64,000 bases of DNA, taken from assembly GCA_021527695.1 (NCBI GenBank), contig JAKFAO010000005.1, positions 310,001 through 374,000 on the forward strand, in the 5' to 3' direction. This document shows, piece after piece, positions 35,508 through 48,659 of this stretch. Numbering within the stretch: the first letter of the stretch is position 1; every line of letters begins with the position of its first letter. Under the pieces are notes generated by a model. The model did not search any database. It was not told where the DNA came from and saw only the letters and a list, made by a program, of their open reading frames with translations. This DNA is from Naematelia aurantialba. Lineage: Eukaryota; Basidiomycota; Tremellomycetes; Tremellales; Naemateliaceae. The translations under genes and the position numbers were made by a program.

Positions 35508-38500
35508 TTACACAGGCGTACCTTCTCGCGTCCTCGCGGCCGAAGACGGCGCCAGCGGAGTATGATTGCCAAATGAGGGCCGGCGCGACGACTGTCTGGA
35601 CGGAGAGAGCACAGAACCGCGCCGCGAACCTGGTGCCGATGCGCTTCCACCGATAGACCCTCGGCGGGAGCCAGGAATAGCCGAGTCTTGCCGATTGTTG
35701 ACTACACCCATGGCTGAAGCTTGTGCAAGCTGTGCGCGGCACGACTCGCAATACCGCATGATGAAGGTCTCGACATGCACAGCATGTGTTCTGGACGAAT
35801 CAGTACTGCTCCCTCGAACTGCCAAAGCGGGCTCACCCGCAAAATACTCCTCCGCAGCCTCCGCAATGTCTCTTGGGCTCTGTAGGCCGTGTTAGCGTGA
35901 ACACAATCCCGCAGACAGGAGATCGCACCGAGCAAACCAAAGTGCCGATCACAGCGCTCGGCCATACACGTGTAGGAGATAGATTCTGCGACGTGACGCG
36001 CAGGTCCATCAGGAAGTGACCACTGGTACAGCGAATGCTTTTGTGATCCTTGACCTGGTTCGAATGCGGCATACAACGTCTCACTTGAATCACAATCAGC
36101 CCCATCATGCGAACAAAGTGTCTGCTTACCCAACAAATTTCACCATGCTGCAGTCGCCACCAATGTGATCCTCCGATCGGGGAAGGCGTCCCTGTTCGAC
36201 CAATCGCCAAGGAGGTACATCCTGCTCCTCCATGGCCCGCTGTCCAGGCATGCATCGATAGAGCGCAACTTCGGAGCCGACGCCTACCACAAACAGCGAG
36301 CCAAACTGGAGGAACTCGCGAGTGAGATAAGCTATACCTCCGGTGTACTCGAATTGGGTGGTTGGCGTGGGGTCGGCAGCTTCAAAACCGGAGGGGATCT
36401 GATCCTCATCTACTGATGTCGATACGATTGGGTGGCCGTTAAGTGAGAACACAAAGAGATGGCGAGCAGTGGCGATCGCAATTTGGCCCTGATCTTATCA
36501 GCATTGTGAACCTGGTTTCTCGAATGCTCACATCCGATTCGTTGATCGCGCAGTATTTGATAGCCTCTGCGACAGGCATGATCAGAGTTCGCGTGTAACG
36601 CATCCGATTGGTGTCCCATATGATTGCTGACCCATCCTGTGCCTGTTAGGTTGACCGCAGAAACCATAGTGAACACTGACCTCTGACCCAGTGACAAGTA
36701 AACTCCAGGCCACACTGGCCGCGAGGCAGGTCACAGGATGCGCGTGGCCGCTAAGAGATGTCTCTCTATGCAGAGCCACATCACCACGTTTCGAACCTGA
36801 CCCTTTGATCGACAACCTCCAGGCTGTCAGGACGCCGCGAGTCGACACTGTCATGAGCAAGGTCGGAGCGGCAAAGATAGCGTGCGAGACAAAGATGCCC
36901 TCAACAAGATTGACCAGCTGGCTACGTAAGCTAGAGTCCTTGTATTAAAGAGGATTGGGAGGCTTACGTGAGGAGTGATGCCTTGCTGATAATAGACGCG
37001 GAGTGATCCATCGGTAAACCCGAACTGCACCGACAGGTGAGTGCCGGGCACGACCAGCCGATGGCGCTGCTGTGGTGTCGGCTTGAGGTCGGATGGCTGC
37101 TGGGGCACAACGATATCATCGATTGGTGTGGAGGTCTCTGTGATCGGCAGGATGCTACGGAAGAGCAGATGCCAGTGCTCCGCCACTCCGAATCGCACAT
37201 TGACAGGAAGCTGGGACCGCCCATGTACGTATCGGTGAGGATGAACTGATTTGAAGATCTGGAGCGGCGTCTGACCAAAATTGTGGATGATCGCCGTAGA
37301 TGCCGCCTTCTCACTCTCGTCCTGCATGTGCTCGAGATCGACCCCGCCTCGGTACGATAAAGGATGAAAGCAATTGAATGAGGCGGGATCACGCTGCTTA
37401 TAGCCGAAGGTGAGGTCAATCCAATGTGGCAGATGGCGGGAAACGAAATCCGATTCCAGGGCCTCGCGATGCCGATGAACGAAGAGCGATGGATCGTCGA
37501 GAGCCCAAGGGGGAAGAGCGACATTGTCAACAGAATCGCCGGAAACCTGTTTCTTTCCAAAGTCGTGGTGATTCTGCATTTTGGGTGAGCGTACAGACGC
37601 CTACCACGTCAAAGACACTCACAATGTTGAGCAAGAACGAAGATGAGTAGAAGAATTCAGGAATAAGCTCTCTCACGTCGCCTCTGTTATCTGATGAGGC
37701 CGAGTCCCAGGCCTTTGGAATGCTCGAAAAAAGTCGATCAGCTAGGTCGAAATTTCCGCCTTGCAGGGCAAGGAAGATTTCCGTAAAGGGCGAGAGGCGG
37801 ATCATGAAGCCGCACACGATCATAGAGGAACTATAATGGGTTCCGTAGTGGCTGCACATAGTCAGTGACATCCGATGCCTGACTGGCGACTGACAAAGGG
37901 ACTTCTCCAACCCCTTCAGTGGCACTGTACCTCTCCATCGCAGCTTCGCGCCGAGCCTCTGTGAGAGCACCCATTGGATGGGTCAAATCGCGGAAAGTGG
38001 AAGCTTTCTCGAGATTCAATGACTGTGACGTGTAATCCGCAAGCACCCAAGGGAAGACTGGATATTGCGTGACATCTACAGGAAATCAGTGATCAAAATG
38101 AGCTGATTGGCGGAGGGACGCACCGTTCGGGGTCCGGTTGGCAAATTGGTTCAGCAGTTGAAGATACGCAAACTGTCGCGCATCAGCAAGACGCCGCCTG
38201 ATCGGCACATACATTGCTGAGTTCTCTGTTTTGCCACTTTCGAGTGGCGGCTTCGAGCTGCTGTGCGGATCGATCCAGTCCCTTGGCCATCTGATCGAGC
38301 ACAAACGTTCCTACTACCGATCTTGATATGGTACCACTTTGATCCGCCTTGTAAGAGAGTTTGGATGCGACTTTTTGCCGCTCGGCTTTGTCTGCAAAGA
38401 CGATGAGGAAGTTGCGCTTGTCGGAAAAGTACAGTTCCAATCTGAAGACATGAGCATCGGTCTGGCGTCGCGACATCACTATGACTCACGCTACATCCCT

Positions 38501-41500
38501 AAACAGGAACGCTCGCTTGTTATTTTCGACAACCTCGCTGTAGGACCTGGAACACATCAGTTGGAGGAAACAGTCTCGGATCGCGTACATACCATCGATG
38601 AGACTGCTGGTCCAGTGAGTCAAGTTCCACGAGGGTGCCAGAAGGTATTAGCAATGAGTCCTGAGGGGCATCCCTGGCATCGATGACCTCTCCATCCCGA
38701 GTCTGTACTAGTCCGTCCACGAGATACAAGTTCTTTCTGCCCAAGATGAGCAGGCCTGGGCAAGCATCGACCCCAATAATTCGGACGATATTGTGAGCCT
38801 CTTCAACCACATCGCCAGCCTCGAGAGTCTTGGCAATCCGTCGCATCTTGTCGTCCTTGTTCTCTTCCACTTCGACAAAGGACTCGTCATCAGCTCGAGT
38901 TTCCGCACCATCACTCGGGGGAACTTGTACGCTCGGTGCAGTAGGTATGGTGGGAGCCGGTTCTGCGTTTTGTCAAGGACATTTCATTGGTATGATCGCT
39001 TGACATACCTTCTTCAATCGGTGCAGCTTGACCCAGCGCCAAGGAGAACGGATCTTCCCAAGGGGCGACGTTGATTCGTGACACCGCAGACGACAGCTCG
39101 TCGACGGACGGAATAGCATCGCGAAGCTTGCTTCTCGTTCGAGCCATGCCTTGCTCTGGTAGCGCACTGATCCGTTCCAAGCGGTTCCGCATGCGCAGAG
39201 GCCCCTCACTGCCATCTAAGCGCCAAGAAACCGGCCCATCTCGATCCGGCCACAGGCCGTTCTCTGCTCGCAATGCGGATGCCTGTCTGGGCCATTCACT
39301 TGTAGAGATCCGATTCCAGTGTTCCTTCCGTTCCACGGTCATCTTTGCGTGGCTTTGCGAGTCCTGTGTATTCTTAGCAGGAGACACGGGGTAGTCGAAC
39401 ACACTCACAGTCTGGATGATAATCAACTTCCACGCAGCGTTCTTATCCTTCCCGCCTTCCAATATGGACTCGCCGGTCAAGACCCTCCTGAGCGGCGTGC
39501 GCTTTTCAGCGAGGATCGATCTCGAGCGTGTAAGACTAAGACTGAAACCAGCATCAGTCGACGGTCGCCGTCTAGACAGCATGGAAGCAGGCGATCCATG
39601 CGGAGTCGAGTCGAAGCGCCCTGACAACGAGGAACCGAACAAAGAAGCGCTGGACGTGCTTGGCCGTGGGGACGTGGGCGACATGGCGAATGAACCAGAT
39701 GGCGTTTTGGGCGAAGACATTGAAGAGCGCAGCTGCTCCTGCACCAAGCGAACCTGTGATTGTCAGACACTATCCGCATCATAGCCGGAAGGCGACACAC
39801 CTGCCCGAGTAAGGCCGATGGCAATTTGCCCAGCTCGGCCAGTGCTTGCAGCCACTGTGCTACCGCCTGTCTCTGGGGCTGGACTATGTCCGGTTTCGCA
39901 CTTGCTCCCGAGATAGCTGCAAAGTCGGCAATGCTCGGAAGCATAACCTCGACGCGCCTGGCTGTGATTGCTCTTCTTAGGGCATGCGAGGCGCGATACA
40001 CCGGAGTCAACTGAGCGAGCAAGGTTTCTAGACGGCTGCCCCTCTCAGCAGTCCCGTTTCCGTTTCCGTTCCCGTTGACTGCATCGATCAGCGAGTTGCA
40101 CGGAGTTTACAAAACATACTTGAGACGACTGGTGAAAACCCAATGGAGTGTACCGAGGTTACCGTTCCAGATCTGGTCCTCGTCACGCCAGCAGGCCTCG
40201 CACTTGTGTCATCTGTCTCCCCAGAAGCTTGAAGCAAGAAATCGAGAGCCGCGAGCACCGAGGAGAGGAGATTGGGGCAATGCAGGCTGTGTGGCTCTTT
40301 GGCAGTTCCGATCATCATTCTGAAAATCGGCGCTTGAACATCGGCTCGCCAGATAGGTCCAATGGTCCTCGCAAGTAGAGCAAAGCCACCTTCCGCTTCG
40401 AACGAACGCTGGAAACCCTCCGAGCCCGGAGTGGTGAGGCATTGCTCGAGGATATCCAGACAAGGTAGGACGACATAGTATGCGGGATTGCTGGAGAGGA
40501 AAATGACCAATAGTCGATGAAGAGCAATGGATTTATTCAGCTTGAGAAGTCGAGTGTTGTTATGACACAACTCCGCAATCATAGCCAGGATGAGAGCAGC
40601 GGCGGTTTGGGATGGAGGTGGTTCTTCAGACTGGACGACAGTGAAAGCGGAATTTCCTACAGTCACATTAACACCTCGTTCCCTGAGAATGAATGGTCCC
40701 ACCTTGACACAGAGCAGATACGAGATAAGAGAATACGGGTTTGATACTGGGCTATTATCAGCTCGGGTTGAAGTGCAAACGAGAAGACATACGCATCTTC
40801 GGCACTCCATCTGGCAATTAGTGCCAACTTCAGCGTGTCCACAACCACGGGGACAACGCTCGGCTCGAACAAATTTGATCGCAGAGCGTACAGCAGTTTC
40901 CTGACCATCGCGGATTTTTGAAACGTCCGTAGAACATTGAAGCGGCTGTGTTTCGAAGTCTGCAACAGATATTCGAAATGCTGCAGATAGAGCGATGTGA
41001 CGCCCAGAGGTGCCAAGGACCAGATTTCAAACTCAAGACCAAGAGCTCGATATGCGACCGAGTTGTGCACGGTCGCCATGCTGTCATCGTCTTAGTCAGC
41101 TCACTCCATTAATTTCGGGGAACAGCTCACGCCGGCTTGTCCATGTTGATGCCTAGCATAGAAAGAATGATCTTCGCACACGCCACATCGACCATCAAGC
41201 TCATTTTTGGTCGGAGGATGGCCGCAAGCATCTCAAATCCACCTGTCCCCAGTCAGTGATACCATGAGCCTGAGAGGTGGAAAGCCGTACGTATTCGTTC
41301 CATCTCTTCACTCCCACTCCAGCTGTCTTTGATCATATCTCGTAGTATACTAAGACACGCCGACAGCTCCTCGGTGCTCTGGGCCATATCCACCATCTTG
41401 AGCAGAACGACACCACCGCCTACTGTCGAAACGGAATCATCCAGAGGAGTCGGAGCAAATGCCGATACAGTTCCAGCCATTCGTGCTGTTCCATGCCGCA

Positions 41501-44500
41501 GTTGCCGGGCGCGGAAAGGATGTGGAACCGCAGAGTTGACACAGAGTGAATGTATGGCAGATGAAGCATTGAGTACTCGGGGTTGCAGCACATTCGCCGC
41601 AGATATCGACAGGAGGATTGTTTCTTCTGGAAAGGCAGGTCCTTGGCGGATAGCGCGAACGAGGACCGAATTAGCGGGGGCAGTGAACATGCGTTTGTCA
41701 GATGCCGCTTGGGCCAAAGAGCTCAGATACACGTTGATGGATGTGGCTGCCTCATCTGTCCTGATCAGCCATGCAACAGGTCGGCTCATAAAGCCCAGCC
41801 TTACAAGTAAGGAATTTGCCAAGAGGCTCCTGGAAGTTGCCATTATACCGAGGGCCCTGATACACGTTAGATCGCGACCGCAGGACCAAATTCTGACTTA
41901 CGAGATGGTGCATAAGAAGAACCAAATCTTCCGGCACAGCTTCCTCGAGCAGCAGCGTCCGCCCCAGCATCCATTCGTTTTCTTCCGTTCGCCCCATCGA
42001 CTCGGCATTATCCTCTTGAGGTTTTGATGATGGGTGGAATTCGCGACCTACACTGACGCGAATAGCGTCTGGCGGTATAGGCCGCTTCACATGTAATTGA
42101 GGAGCAGTTGTCGGAGGTGCCGGTGGCATGGGCACAGGAAATCTCATTCTGAGAGCTCCCACACGGACCCCATTGACGAAGATTCGTGTTTCAGCCAGCT
42201 CCACTCCCTTGGGCTTGCGACAGCCCACCGCAAAATGAACCCACTGTCCATGCGGTATGAGGGCATCGGGTGCGTTACACACTATCTCATCTACGTCGGG
42301 CTCGGAAGATGGCAATGTAGGCGAGATCTCATCGGCTGATGGAGGTATATGGACGGAGCTGTACAGCGCGATCTGGGTATTTTCCAATATGCGAATGCGA
42401 AGTAATGGCTGTTTAAGGCCTGCTTGCGAAAGGTGCAGGAGAGTGATGGGATGGTTAAGCTTGGATATATTGACCCAGCACTGCGAGAGCTGGTCAACAA
42501 CCGGCGCTTGCTAGCAAAAACAGATGAGAGGCTTACTGAGAAGTTGAAACCCTTATGCACGTGACACCATGGCCTCCCAAGATCACGCATCTCCAAGCCG
42601 CCCAAGGTATCACCGCTTCCGCCACGAAACACGAAAGCCGGCGGAAAACGATGCTTCATCGTTTGTTTGATGAGATCTAGGATCTCGGGATTGAGCCGAT
42701 CTGCCTCCAAATCCAGCTTGTCTTTCGTTGGGATCGTTAAGAGGCCGGGACGGGGTCGCCTCTTCGCTGGCTTCGGTGTCACATCTGCTGCATGCGCAGC
42801 CTGCTCGGGAAGGTTTATTGAGCTGGAATGACCAGAAGGTGGAGCTGTTGACGGGCCGCTCGGTGTCGCTGCATCTGCTGGTTTTGGGTCCTTCTTCAGC
42901 AGGCTGAATAACCGCCAAGTAATCGCTTGAGAAACGCCTGTTTGAAGAAGGACACGTAAGAGAGCGAGATATGTATCCCTCAGATCTGATTCCGGGGGGT
43001 TCCAATCCAGATCGGCCTCATTCGCGTCCTCCTCATCCTTGACAAACCAATCAGGGCGCGGCGGGAACGTGACTTCGTAGTGACGAGGCTTGGCAGGGCC
43101 AAATATTCGCAAAATCAAAAAGTCGGTCAGATCTGGCATGGATGTCCTGGCGAGCAAGACGTTGACCGTGGAAGCTTGAGTGGCGGCCAGTATGAGGCGT
43201 AGGGTGCGATCTATGAGGTTGGACTCGTCGTTCTCCACATCTTGACAATCGCAAGCGTGTTTCGCCCAATCACGAATACTTGCTTTCGCTTTGCCCTTAT
43301 TGCTCTCGTTCACAAGGGGAATCCCTTCCAGGCGCCACAGATATGCCCATAGAAGCGGTAAAGCCTGTGGCCATCGGAGTCTCATCTCGCCTAGCTTAGA
43401 GGACAGATCCTCCGTGTGATCAAGTTTGGTGGCAAAGACAGACAGAATACTGTAATTGTTGTCGAATATGTGCGAGAGCAGTTGGGCAAGTATCTGCTCG
43501 TTGGGAGGTGGCGAAGCCGGCGTTCCCTGTAGTTCCGATGAAGCAGACGATGGTTCTCCGGAACTCTCAGACGTAGTAGTCTGATCTTCTCCGGGGTTCT
43601 TGCCAAGCTTTCTTAGCATTGGAAGAAGCGCCATGTACCCTCCGGTACGCTGATACTGATCAGGAGAATCAAGTGGAGACCTTGTGACAGACTAACCTCG
43701 AAAGCTGCGACAGCATCCCCATCACCCAACGCCCACGCAAGAACCTCTAACGCAAGCCTTGTACCTTCTAGTCGCTGCACCTCTTGGACCTGCCGTTCGT
43801 CATCAGGTACATCAATGTCACCTCGATAGGCCAGTCCAGTCCCTAGTGCTGCGCTGAAGATCTCGAAGCCGCGATGCCGCCGAAATGCTTTGCGGGTGTT
43901 GGTTGTCGAGGGGATAGAGAGGATATGCGAGAATGTCTGCGGTTGGGTCAGCTCAGGCCGGCCCTGACGAAGATTCGAAAACAATGGGAAACAGGCAGAA
44001 AGAAAGAGAAACGGGGGGAAGATTGCGGGAAGGCACTAAAGCTGCACATGCTGAAGGCTCAGGATGGAACAGCTCCCACATCTTCCCAGGCAGACGTTGT
44101 ATTGCGACCATGCCATGCTTGCTAGAGTGAAGGTTCCTCCAGTAAGGCCGGCACACCACTCACCTCGACGAACTGCATCACCTCTCCGTCTCCGTCTCCA
44201 GCCGCTTCCAACACCTTGAGCAGCTCCACAATCTTCACCGCTCGCTCATCTTTCTCTTCTTCCTCATGAACGACAACAGCCTCAGCATCCTTTACTGCAG
44301 TAGGTACTGATCCTGATGCCCCTGTCGTTGGGCTAGCTGCACCTGCTGCTGCAGCAATATGACCACCCCGGCTCGCATAGTCTACGGAGAGGTTGACCGC
44401 TGGACTCGGCGACTTGGCTCGTTGTCTTGCTACGTATGTAGGCTGGGAAGAGGATGGGGAGTGAGAATTAGGCTGGGGAGTAGGGATCAATGGCTCTGGA

Positions 44501-44532
44501 GGGCGAGTGAGCTCTTTAAGGAGTTTGAACAT
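35508..44532 (-). CDS. BPH1: BEACH-domain protein of the BPH1/LYST/neurobeachin family
   Basis: BEACH proteins control membrane trafficking and lysosome/autophagy-related sorting. The gene covers 9 kb with many short introns. The start is ATG 44532 ([15 protein letters not shown]). Helical repeats form the N-terminal half. A concanavalin-like lectin segment lies near 42100-42390 ([28 protein letters not shown]). The PH-BEACH domain is at about 38390-38870 ([35 protein letters not shown]). The BEACH domain is at about 36960-38130: [19 protein letters not shown], [99 protein letters not shown]40 repeats follow ([14 protein letters not shown]). The Ser/Arg-rich tail ([20 protein letters not shown]) ends at 35508. 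The tail's two RRGS(I/V) sites resemble basophilic-kinase targets. This is one BPH1-like gene; the yeast orthology is inferred. Confidence 0.93.
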
Positions 44533-44976
44533 TGTTTAACACGTCGACGAGGGAGAAAGACAATATGGTGAGATGGGGGATGCCGTGCAATGGTCGTTCG
44601 TTCGAATATCTCCACTTTCGCTGTACAGTCGAGACGGAGCGACTACCTGAGCGAGCTACTCAGATACTAGAAACGTCGCGACCAACGCTGTTGGATTCGC
44701 CAGGTAGGTTATGTGCGTAGGAGTGTCACCACTTGGCCCGCCGAGGACAGACTACGGCGCCAATGGTGTGGAGGGGACCCGCAAGCGCGGAACCAGATTT
44801 TCTCCCGGTCCTCATCGACTCTACCCCACATGCCAACAAAGCAAGAGGGCCAGGCGCCACACGTATGTCTATGCATGCAATTGACTGCTGATCGTCTTGC
44901 AGAAATGAATGACAGGGATACTATGGGGTGTTGTCATGTTTCATGTGGGAGTCGAGGAACGCAGCTGCGAATGAGG
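44533..44976. other. Intergenic region upstream of the BEACH gene
   Basis: This 444-bp region lies upstream of the BEACH gene start and downstream of the GPI-protein stop, both on the minus strand. It should carry the BEACH promoter. A plus-strand frame from 44713 was not accepted because it overlaps the GPI gene's last exon and lacks protein character. Confidence 0.45.
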
Positions 44977-45759
44977 TCATGCCAGCACACCCGTCAAGCC
45001 GAAAGCCATACCGGCCACGCCAACGAGCGCAGCGAGAAGACTAGCAGATGGCAGCATGGCAACATGCGATGCAGCGCCGGTGGAGGATGCGGCGACCGAG
45101 CTTCACTCCTGCATCAGCCATCGCAATACCATTGATGATTCTTCTCGGACTCACCTCGCTGCAGAGGCGGCGCTCGCTCCGCCACTCGTTCCTGCAACGG
45201 CTGCGCTGCTCGCCGCAGAAGCTACGCTCGCTCCCCCGCTGGTTCCGGCGCCGGCAACACTGCTGGCAGCAGAAGCTACACTAGCTGCAGCACTCGTACC
45301 GGCCTCAGCAACACTAGTGGCGGCCGATGCGATGCTTCCGCCTGCACTTGATGCTGCGCCTGCTACACTAGCCGCACCGCTGGTCACGATGGTATAGATG
45401 GAGCCTCCGATGGACGTCACATCAGTGGCGAGGTTGCCTCCAGCCGAAGTGACGATGGTGAAGACCGATCCACCAGCGCCTGTGATTATTGAGCCGCCGA
45501 GGGAGGTGAGGTCATTCGCTACCGACACAGCACCTCCAGTAACCTCAGAGAGAATAGAGCCCACTACCAGGGGCGTCAGAGACGGCTCACTTGAAGCAGA
45601 CTCACGCTGTCGCTTAGCAGCATCAGCGGGCTGATCCCGCTTGGAGTCAGCGCCGGCGAGTCCAATTCGGACTGGAGGAGGCGTAGGTGCGGCGGCCGGC
45701 TCTGCCAAGACATACGTCAGGGCGACGAGGGGAAGCAAGGCAATGGCGGAGAAGCGCAT
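44977..45759 (-). CDS. Secreted Ala/Ser/Gly-rich protein, probable GPI anchor
   Basis: Exons 45759-45155 and 45100-44977 (intron 54 nt) join in frame to 242 residues. A signal peptide is clear: MRFSAIALLPLVALTYVLA followed by EPAAAP. A dibasic site DAAKRQRE near residue 50 could be a Kex2 cleavage site. The body has repeated GGSIYTIVTS / GGSVFTIVTS units (residues about 85-130) and then Ala-Ser-Val-Ala repeats around GTSGGASVASAASS. The second exon ends in a hydrophobic tail, SASLLAALVGVAGMAFGLTG, preceded by a small-residue stretch (SSTGAAS), which fits a GPI-attachment signal. The intron acceptor was chosen because only that frame gives this tail. The role is probably cell-wall; no catalytic domain is seen. 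Confidence 0.8.
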
Positions 45760-46037
45760 GTTGGAAGTGGTATTGTGAGAGTTGTGAGGAGAGTTGTTGA
45801 TGTTATAAAGTTGCTGTGGACGTTGTGAATGTTGTGAATGTTGCGAGAGGTTGTTCACACGATGTGGCGAGTCCAGGGAGAAGCGGTGCTGTACTTTGTA
45901 GTCAAGGTTACACACCCGAATCATGAAACGTAATGGGCCCCGCATCCGAGTCCGGGGGGGGGATGATGTCAGCTATTTCCACGAGGTAGACGCATGCTGT
46001 GCTCATTCTCCTGCATATAACAGACATCTGCGACTGC

Positions 46038-46698
46038 TCAGAAGAGCTTGAAGTGATTGAACGGTTCCTCGTTCAGCTCCTTTCCATCAACCTTGGTGGT
46101 GGCTCCCGGGGCAGTGATAACTACGACACCTGCACGGCGGGATCAGCGACCGTTTTGAGGCTCTTGCGAAACTGACGGGCAGGCGTGTCTGTCTTGTTGG
46201 CCCAACCGTGAAGTCCGGCAAAGTTGATCAGCAAATCGCCAGTCTTGAGCGTCTTGGTGGTACCATCGACGAGACCGAGCTCGAGCTCGCCACTGACGAC
46301 GACAAGGTAGTCTAGACAACGGGATCAGCCGCAGGCCCGGTTCAGGCGATGGGAGAACACAAGCCTTACCAACGCTGCCAGTGTAGTGTACCGGGACCTG
46401 AGCGCCCGGAGGGAAATCTGCGACCCGAGCGTCACCTGTGTTGGACCTTGAGACACGTCAACGACGACGACCTACCCAGAAACGCAGTGCAAGGCCCCTT
46501 GGAATGAGCAGAGCCCTGGTCCGGTACCGTTGTAGTGCCCTCAATGGCGGTTTCGGGATTCCCGATGAAGCCGTCCTGGACGTAGGCCATGCCGACCGCC
46601 AGTCCGTTCTGAGACACAAGCTGGATCTCGTCGTCGGCGACGATGGGAGACCCATCCTTGGTGGAGTTTGTGAGGACAATACGACGCGGCAGAGACAT
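46038..46698 (-). CDS. Cupin-domain protein
   Basis: This small single-cupin protein has three exons. It starts MSLPRRIVLTNSTKDGSPIV at 46698. The middle exon reads ARVADFPPGAQVPVHYTGS then DYLVVVSGELELGLVDG, the first cupin motif with its metal-binding His and Glu. TLKTGDLLINFAGLHGWAN is the second motif, with His. The last exon reads GVVVITAPGATTKVDGKELN and ends FNHFKLF. Fungal proteins of this size with the same layout are often near metabolic clusters, but nothing here supports a pathway. Function is limited to 'cupin, probably metal-binding'. Confidence 0.88.
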
Positions 46699-47031
46699 TT
46701 TGGTTATGGTGGGTCAAGCGTGAGCAGGTACTTGTACGCGAATGAATTTGGATAGTCAAAGTTGGCTGGGGGAAGAGGGTTCATCTGCCATTCACATGCC
46801 CCAGTATATAGATAATTCCCAGCCTCGGGCAAGCGGTGGACATCCCACCCAAAACGTCGTCTAGACCGCTGAGAACCCCGTCGGCGGCACTTTAAAAATA
46901 ATCCCGGCCTACGGGCAACCAACCAAAATACCGTTAGCCCGCCTCTAAACCTCTTGCTTCCTATTTTAAACATTCACACACCGTGCAAGTCTGGGGCGTA
47001 GGAGCTGTCCCTCGTTTTCTTGGCACATGTC
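46699..47031. promoter_or_regulatory. Divergent promoter region cupin / small membrane protein
   Basis: This 333-bp region separates two divergent starts. It contains TTTAAAAATA (46891-46900) and TTTTAAAC near 46963, the most AT-rich elements nearby and candidate core-promoter sequences for the + strand gene. Confidence 0.4.
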
Positions 47032-47564
47032 ATGTACCCGTCTTGCGTGGTGCTGAAAGAACGGCCGCCACTTCCCGATTTCGAAGACAAGAGACGGTTC
47101 AAGTCGCCCTTGGCAGCCGAGAAATTCTTTCGCCGGGTGCAGCGCAAGGACGTCTCGCGTGTCATCCCAATCTACAAGCATGAGCGTGCGATGGGATTCG
47201 CAGCGTGGATCTTGATTGCCAGTCAGTTCTATCCCAATCATTGTCAACCAGCTTCGCCGTGGCCCCTGCATTAGCGTCTAGCTGACTGGAGATGTAGCTG
47301 CCGGGCCTTATATGGCGTTGTTTGCAGACTTTGGAGAGCAGGAACACGTCTTTACTCCAGTGCGTACTGTAGCCTGCGACACACGAGGTGGCATGACTCG
47401 AAGTGCTGACAGTGCTGGCTTGACAGTTGCGGAAAAGATTCGAAAAATTCCGCAATTCACTGTTCACGCTCTCGCCAGCCGAACGAGCTGCTCTCGGTCT
47501 TGATGTGCCATCGCCTACGTCCACGCCGGCAGCACAGCCGCTCAACGACGGAAGGCCATCATGA
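47032..47564 (+). CDS. Small conserved-looking protein with one hydrophobic helix
   Basis: Exons 47032-47221, 47298-47359 and 47427-47564 join in frame to 129 residues (introns 76 and 67 nt). The sequence begins MYPSCVVLKERPPLPDF, is basic (KRRFKSPLAAEKFFRRVQRK), then has a hydrophobic stretch MGFAAWILIATAGPYMALF. An amphipathic segment LRKRFEKFRNSLFTLSPAER and a short Pro/Ser tail follow. An organelle-membrane protein with its N-terminus basic, such as a small mitochondrial subunit or assembly factor, would fit; that is inference. I do not recognise the family. Frame closure across two introns supports the model. Confidence 0.7.
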
Positions 47565-47801
47565 CGATCAACCATAGACGCACCGACGCTGGCCCGCAGC
47601 GCCGATTATACCCAGCACGTTACGCTATACCCATGCAACATATGCTACCCTGACCTCCATGAAGCGAGACTTCCCCCTCCAAGTGACCCGATCCTATTCC
47701 CGCTCTTAACCGACAAATGACCTGACTATATCCCTCCACGACGCAAATAGGGGAATCGCAGAGCCTGTACGCGCCGTCCTCTTAACAAACACCGTCGAGC
47801 A

Positions 47802-48659
47802 TCACCTTCGGGCTTTTCGCTCTCCCTCCCATATGCCTTCCCACGATCCTACCCAGAATCCCTCGCTGCCCCCTTCGTCTTCCGCCCTGTGACTCAGCAT
47901 CCCCAGCATGCTACCCCGCCTCATTCCCTCCTCCCGCGGGCCCGTCACGATCCCAATATCCATCTCGCCGAAACCGCCGACGATGCTCTCCAAGCGCGTC
48001 TGGTACCCCACCGCCGGGCTTGGTCGGATGTACGCCCGGCTCGGCACGTGGCCATGTAGCGGCGGCTGCGTGGTGTCGATATGTATCCTGTCCGAGTAGC
48101 CGGCCCCATAGAGGCTAGATACGAACACCACAACGCACATCCAGAAGACGGCTTGGACGGCCGCGTCCCACATTTCCTCGGCGGTCCAGGCGCAGCGGTC
48201 TTCGAGGAAAGTTTGCAGGCGACACCATGCTAGGGCATAGGGGCTTGGCGGTGGAGGAGGGACGAGGCGTGCATGGAGGCGCAAGTGCGTCGCTGTGGGC
48301 GGGGAGAAATGGACCTTGCGGCGCCGGTTTGGCGAAAACACCGGTTGACGGCAAAACGAGAACGGGTTCGAAGGGGAGAGGTAACACTCCCTTGTCCTTT
48401 CCCTGTCCTTTTCCCTGTCGGAATCGCTGTCACTATCGCTATCCCGGTCCTGGTATAGCGTCCGGTCTCTATCGTGCGACACGTGAGAAAACTCGGGCGA
48501 TCGTGCCAGTGCCGATTCACGAAGCGGCGACGGCGCACGGATGCGCGCAGCAGAGCTTGCCGAAGACGCGCGGAACGTCAGTGGTGGGCCGAGCTGGGAT
48601 GGTGTTTGGGCGGCGGCGTATGGGCTCCATGTCTGCGGGCTAGTGATGATGCTCGTCAT
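47802..48659 (-). CDS. Unknown protein with one membrane helix
   Basis: An uninterrupted frame of 285 residues starts MTSIITSPQTWSPYAAAQTP. It contains an Asp-Ser-Asp repeat (DSDSDSDSDREKDRERTRE) around residues 73-92, a basic segment FSPNRRRKVHFSPP, then a helical domain ending AVFWMCVVVFVSSLYG that looks membrane-spanning near residue 180. The C-terminal third is mixed. The stop is at 47802. No family recognised. It converges on the small one-helix protein upstream of it (stop codons about 240 bp apart). Confidence 0.6.
   Translation of the reverse strand: MTSIITSPQTWSPYAAAQTPSQLGPPLTFRASSASSAARIRAPSPLRESALARSPEFSHVSHDRDRTLYQDRDSDSDSDSDREKDRERTRECYLSPSNPFSFCRQPVFSPNRRRKVHFSPPTATHLRLHARLVPPPPPSPYALAWCRLQTFLEDRCAWTAEEMWDAAVQAVFWMCVVVFVSSLYGAGYSDRIHIDTTQPPLHGHVPSRAYIRPSPAVGYQTRLESIVGGFGEMDIGIVTGPREEGMRRGSMLGMLSHRAEDEGGSEGFWVGSWEGIWEGERKARR

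Noticed and set aside
45056..45397. 113-codon plus-strand frame of Ala/Thr/Pro repeats
   Set aside because: Antisense of the GPI-protein Ala/Ser repeat; the minus strand has a signal peptide and GPI tail.
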